Positions 19,148 to 22,162 of a DNA stretch of 22,162 nucleotides are shown here, in pieces; within the stretch, counting starts at the first letter, position 1; every line of letters begins with the position of its first letter. The position numbers and the translations under genes were made by a program. A model generated the notes under the pieces. It saw nothing but the letters and a program-made list of their open reading frames with translations, did not search any database and had not been told where the DNA came from. Origin of the DNA: Earliella scabrosa (Eukaryota > Basidiomycota > Agaricomycetes > Polyporales > Polyporaceae); contig JABYQQ010000047.1 in assembly GCA_022605405.1 (NCBI GenBank), positions 1-22,162 on the forward strand. The letters are read 5' to 3'.

Positions 19148-19689
19148 ATGGCATCAGCTCAGATGCACAGGAGTAGCAACTTAGCAAGGAAGAGAAAGCA
19201 GCAAGCATACGACAAATAGCCGAGGTCGTCGACGAGCCCAGTGTCAAGCTCGACGACCATCATCGGGACCCGAACTCGCTCAACTGGGCATTCCCTATGC
19301 GCAACCCCCGTAAGCCTTCCACTCGCCCTGTCCGCCCTCTCTCCCGCACCACGCCTGAACAGTGCATCTACCCACAGAGTAGGAGCCCTCCGCGTCTTCC
19401 ATGTACGCGTTCTGTCCACGATTTCACACATGTAGACAGCTGGGGCAAGAGCGCAGGCGAAGTTGCAGATGCTCACGACTTCCGCGGTGCGATTAAGAGC
19501 TCCAGCAGCCTCATACCCACAGGGAAGATCGGAGACCTGCAGGGCACAGTGGCATGCCACTCGGTCGTGGCGCACGTCGGGTGCGGCAGGGCGACTGATA
19601 CGCTCCGCACGGTGCCTGCGGATTACTTGTTGCGGGCGGCCAACAACACGCCTAAGGTGACGTTGTTTGGGGCCCGTGTGTGCTTTTGA
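19148..19689 (+). CDS. Two-exon hypothetical protein
   Basis: ATG 19148, exon to 19172, intron 19173-19219 (47 nt, GTAGCA...AAATAG), exon 19220-19689 (TGA), one frame of about 164 residues. The second exon starts EVVDEPSVKLDDHHRDPNSL, passes through a basic Pro/Arg-rich part, and ends in a more globular part with GC-rich third codon positions (KIGDLQGTVACHSVVAHVG; NNTPKVTLFGARVCF). The intron lacks an obvious branch site. An internal GTAAGC...CCACAG pair (19310-19376) looks like another intron but breaks the frame when removed. The minus strand is also open over 19734-19159, so strand choice rests on residue composition. No family recognised. Confidence 0.38.
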
Positions 19690-20234
19690 CATCTGACATG
19701 CATCAGTAGGACTGAAGTCCTCCTTCGCACCCACTCTCTGGAGGAAACTTGGAAAGCTTACTGAAGGGAGGGGCGAGACCGAAAAAGAACCCTTACGTGG
19801 AAAGTCATGTGAAAATCATGTCACGTTGTCAAACGTTGTGGCGGCGGTCCTCCATAGATACCCAACTAATACTTCTGTCGGCAGTGGGGATGGCTATCAT
19901 TGGTGTTCACGAGAACGGGGATACAGGGCGGGATAGGGAAGGACGGGCGGTGGAAAGAAGGATTTCTACTGTAACGAGTGGAAAGAGGAGCTAGAAAGCG
20001 AACGCGACCGTCGACGGTGGTGATGGTGGTACGAAGTAGGGCGCGGAGGCCGAGGGCGGGGCGTGTGCGCTGCGAGACGAGACGGGTGCGGTAGATGGCT
20101 GCGTTAGGTTCGTGTATGACTTCGGAGACGCGGCTGCGGTGCAACGAGCGCTAGACCGCCTATATGCACCCCACACGGCGGGAGAAGAGTGTGCCGCCAA
20201 CAATCGGGGACGAATGCGAGGCCTTGCGCTCCTT
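19690..20234. other. 3' flank between convergent genes
   Basis: This lies between the plus-strand stop at 19689 and the end of the nucleoporin (20235, minus). A minus-strand frame at 20144-19866 is protein-like in part (SEVIHEPNAAIYRTRLVSQ). It could be a small exon or an extension of the nucleoporin tail in another frame, but no splice supports it. No repeats or RNA genes seen. Confidence 0.4.
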
Positions 20235-22162
20235 TTACGCCTCACAGAGCGCGAGGTTGCTCGCCCAACTGATCCGTCCTGGGAAGCCGCCGTTCGGCCC
20301 CACAGCGAACGCAGCTCCAACGCCCAGCCCTGAGCCGGATGCGAGGAGAGGCCTGCGGGGAGTCTTGAGTTCGCGTTCGGGCAGGACGACGTCGACGGCC
20401 TTGGTGTTCAGCAGTGGCTCCTTCCGTACGGAGAGCATTGAGCTTCTGCGCGCTGCGTTCGGCGTTGAGCGCTGCGGCGGTCGGGGATGTTTGGGGCCAC
20501 TTCGCGGCAGACACGGCGCTTGCGGTCTGGGACACGCTCATCGCGTGTGGACGCGGTGAAGGAGGGGAGGGGAGAGGCGATCGAGGACATCGAGCTGATC
20601 AGGGCGCTCTGCGAGGTTCTGGACTCCTCCTCTTCCTGCTCGATGGCGGTGTCGATGTTGGGATACGTCCGATTGATGGTATCGAGCGAAGGCGGCCTAA
20701 CAAACGCAGGGCACTGGTCAGTGATGTGACAGGGTGAAGAGACATAGTGAGGCATACCGGATGCTGGGCTTGCCCTTCTTCACGCTGTTCAGCTTGTTCT
20801 TGGATGCCTGGATGTAGTCCTCCAACTGCTGCAAGCGGTTGCGTATCGTCTGCGTGCGGGCACTCGTCAGGAGAGCCTCCCCGCTCTACATCACGAAGAT
20901 ACTTACCTGTATCTCTCTCCGCAGCTGAGACTGGGTCTCAAGATGGTCGGGGCTCAGCATTCTCGCCTTGAGCATCTTAGCAAAGTCCGTATCCTTCGAT
21001 GCCTTGCTGTGCCGCCCGATCTCCTCCTTGCGCGTGCCACCTGACGATGACGACCATCAGCATAGTCACTATGTGTGTCCAATGATGATGGCTACCCTTG
21101 AGCATGTCACTATCGAGCGCGCGAAAATAGGAGACACATGTCGCTTTTTCCGCTTGCCACTTCTGGAGCTCACGTTCGACCGCCTTCATCACGTGCTTGA
21201 ATTGCGTCAGATCGCCCATAACACACTTAGTCTGCTGGGTGAGGTCCTGGCTCGTCTTGGTCACGCTGCCGGGCTTGCTGAGTTGTGCAGCGCGAGTACT
21301 CGCCTGAGCTGCTAGAGCCTTCAGCTGTAGGCATCGCGTTAAGCATCATTCAGCCGACTACGTGGATGAACACTTACGTCTTCCATCTCCCTCGTAAGGC
21401 CGAGACAGAGATTCGCGAATTCCGTCTGCATGTCCTGCGCAGGCCCCAGAGCAGGCTGAGGCGGCGGAACCGAAAACGGGACGGCACGCGCAGGGAATAC
21501 GCTAGGGAGTGCCGATGATGAACTAGAAGTTGCCGGAGGTGCTGGTGAAACGGGCTTAGCCTGTGCTGGGGCAGAAGGCGTCGAGAAAACGCCGCCGCCG
21601 CCGCCGCCGCCGCCAAAGATGGGCGGCGGTGGCTGGCTTTTGACCGAACAATGTAGGCGGAGGAGTCGCAGCTGCTGGCGGTTTCTGTCCAAATATTCCG
21701 CCCGCAGGGGGTGAATACGGGAGGTGTACCTCCAAAGATCGAGGTGACGCCAGGGACCCAACGTGGAGGGCGATGGCGAGGCGGAAGGAGTAGGCGGCTT
21801 TGCCCGCTTGCCTGCGACAGGCGAAGGCGTTTTGGATGGAGGAGCGAACGACGGGACAGTCGCAGATGCAAGGCTGAATGGCGCTGACTTAGGGGGTGTA
21901 ACAAACGAGCCGAACAGCATCAGGCTGGTCGCGAGGTTTTGTCCGTTGGAACTGGAGCTGCTGGGGACGCGGATCGGGCCTTCTTCGACGGGGTAGGCAT
22001 CCTCTCCTCTCCTTCCTCTTCCTCTTTAACTTTCTGGCCCTGGCCCTCGTCCTCCTCATCAGCTCCGCCAACCGGCCAACTTGCAAGAAGGGAAATCCGC
22101 ACTGGACGGGTGGACGGACGACACGGGATAATGAGTCCTCCGGGAGGAGCAGCGGGAGTAGA
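20235..22162 (-). CDS. Nup159/Nup214-type nucleoporin, 3' half, frame repeatedly shifted
   Basis: The gene enters from the right edge on the minus strand. Its 5' part is acidic/Lys-rich (QKVKEEEEGEERMPTPSKK), then FG-type repeats (LFGS, IFGGT, IFGQ, LFGQ, IFGGG). Exons then encode a coiled-coil C-terminus: up to 21378 (DMQTEFANLCLGLTREMED), 21324-21096, 21040-20907 (KEEIGRHSKASKDTDFAKM...DHLETQSQLRREIQ), 20849-20758 (TIRNRLQQLEDYIQASKNK) and from 20696 (PPSLDTINRTYPNIDTAIE). Introns 21377-21325, 21095-21041, 20906-20850 and 20757-20697 are all in phase. In this family the C-terminal coil docks with Nup82 and Nsp1 partners on the cytoplasmic face of the pore, and the FG repeats bind transport factors. 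The frame shifts near 21925, 21755, 21709, 21640, about 20490 and about 20440, after which TAAALNAERSAQKL and SVRKEPLLNTKAVD still read correctly. So this is either a pseudogene or a real gene with base errors. Confidence 0.82.
21591..21614. repeat. GCC triplet repeat, eight units
   Basis: Eight perfect GCC triplets on the plus strand. On the minus strand they encode the Gly run after IFG in the FG-repeat part of the nucleoporin. Such runs slip easily and lie beside one of the frame shifts (about 21640). Confidence 0.95.

Noticed and set aside
19159..19734. Minus-strand 191-codon open frame
   Set aside because: It covers the plus-strand hypothetical gene. Its Arg/Ala/Cys-rich composition looks like the complement of a GC-rich coding strand, and there is no splice support.
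20112..20737. Plus-strand open frames over the nucleoporin end
   Set aside because: They mirror the GC-rich minus-strand exons, which are identified by clear family sequence.
1..22162. CRISPR array, rRNA or a prokaryotic operon
   Set aside because: No regularly spaced identical repeats, no rRNA-like sequence, and the genes are intron-split in a fungal manner.

Overview
The window looks like nuclear DNA of a filamentous basidiomycete, most likely an Agaricomycete. Genes are broken by many short introns (about 45-75 nt, GT...CTNAN...AG), there are no bacterial-type operons, and two recognisable genes belong to families familiar from mushroom genomes. All gene models were made by eye from splice signals and reading-frame phase. 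Only two carry a family name with confidence: an alpha-kinase and a nucleoporin. The others are hypothetical proteins judged by whether their frame survives several predicted splices.

Left part (1-5.6 kb): a left-truncated open frame; a small two-exon Cys-rich protein (700-1089); a decayed Ty3/gypsy-type retroelement whose integrase C-terminus and chromodomain can still be read (about 1177-2351); about 1 kb of spacer with a CT-rich repeat; a three-exon hypothetical gene (3342-3943); and ambiguous coding-like fragments to about 5.6 kb.

Middle (5.7-14.8 kb): minus-strand exons (5687-6218); a minus-strand multi-exon gene with one frame break (6404-7540), divergent from a six-exon plus-strand gene (7726-8742); then an intact ten-exon alpha-kinase on the minus strand (12052 to 9561) with two Cys-pair modules at its N-terminus; then an eight-exon plus-strand gene (12885-14822) for a 512-residue protein with a nuclear-localisation-like basic patch and a Cys/His cluster.

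Right part (14.9-22.2 kb): minus-strand exon groups of unknown function, some with in-frame stops (15033-17483); spacer with a clean 11-bp tandem repeat (17753-17818); a short plus-strand hypothetical gene (19148-19689); and the 3' half of a Nup159/Nup214-type nucleoporin on the minus strand, entering from the right edge. Its introns and coiled-coil region are conserved, but the reading frame shifts about six times.

The genes do not form an obvious pathway. The alpha-kinase is probably a signalling protein kinase and the nucleoporin part of the cytoplasmic side of the nuclear pore. I see no CRISPR array, rRNA or convincing tRNA gene.
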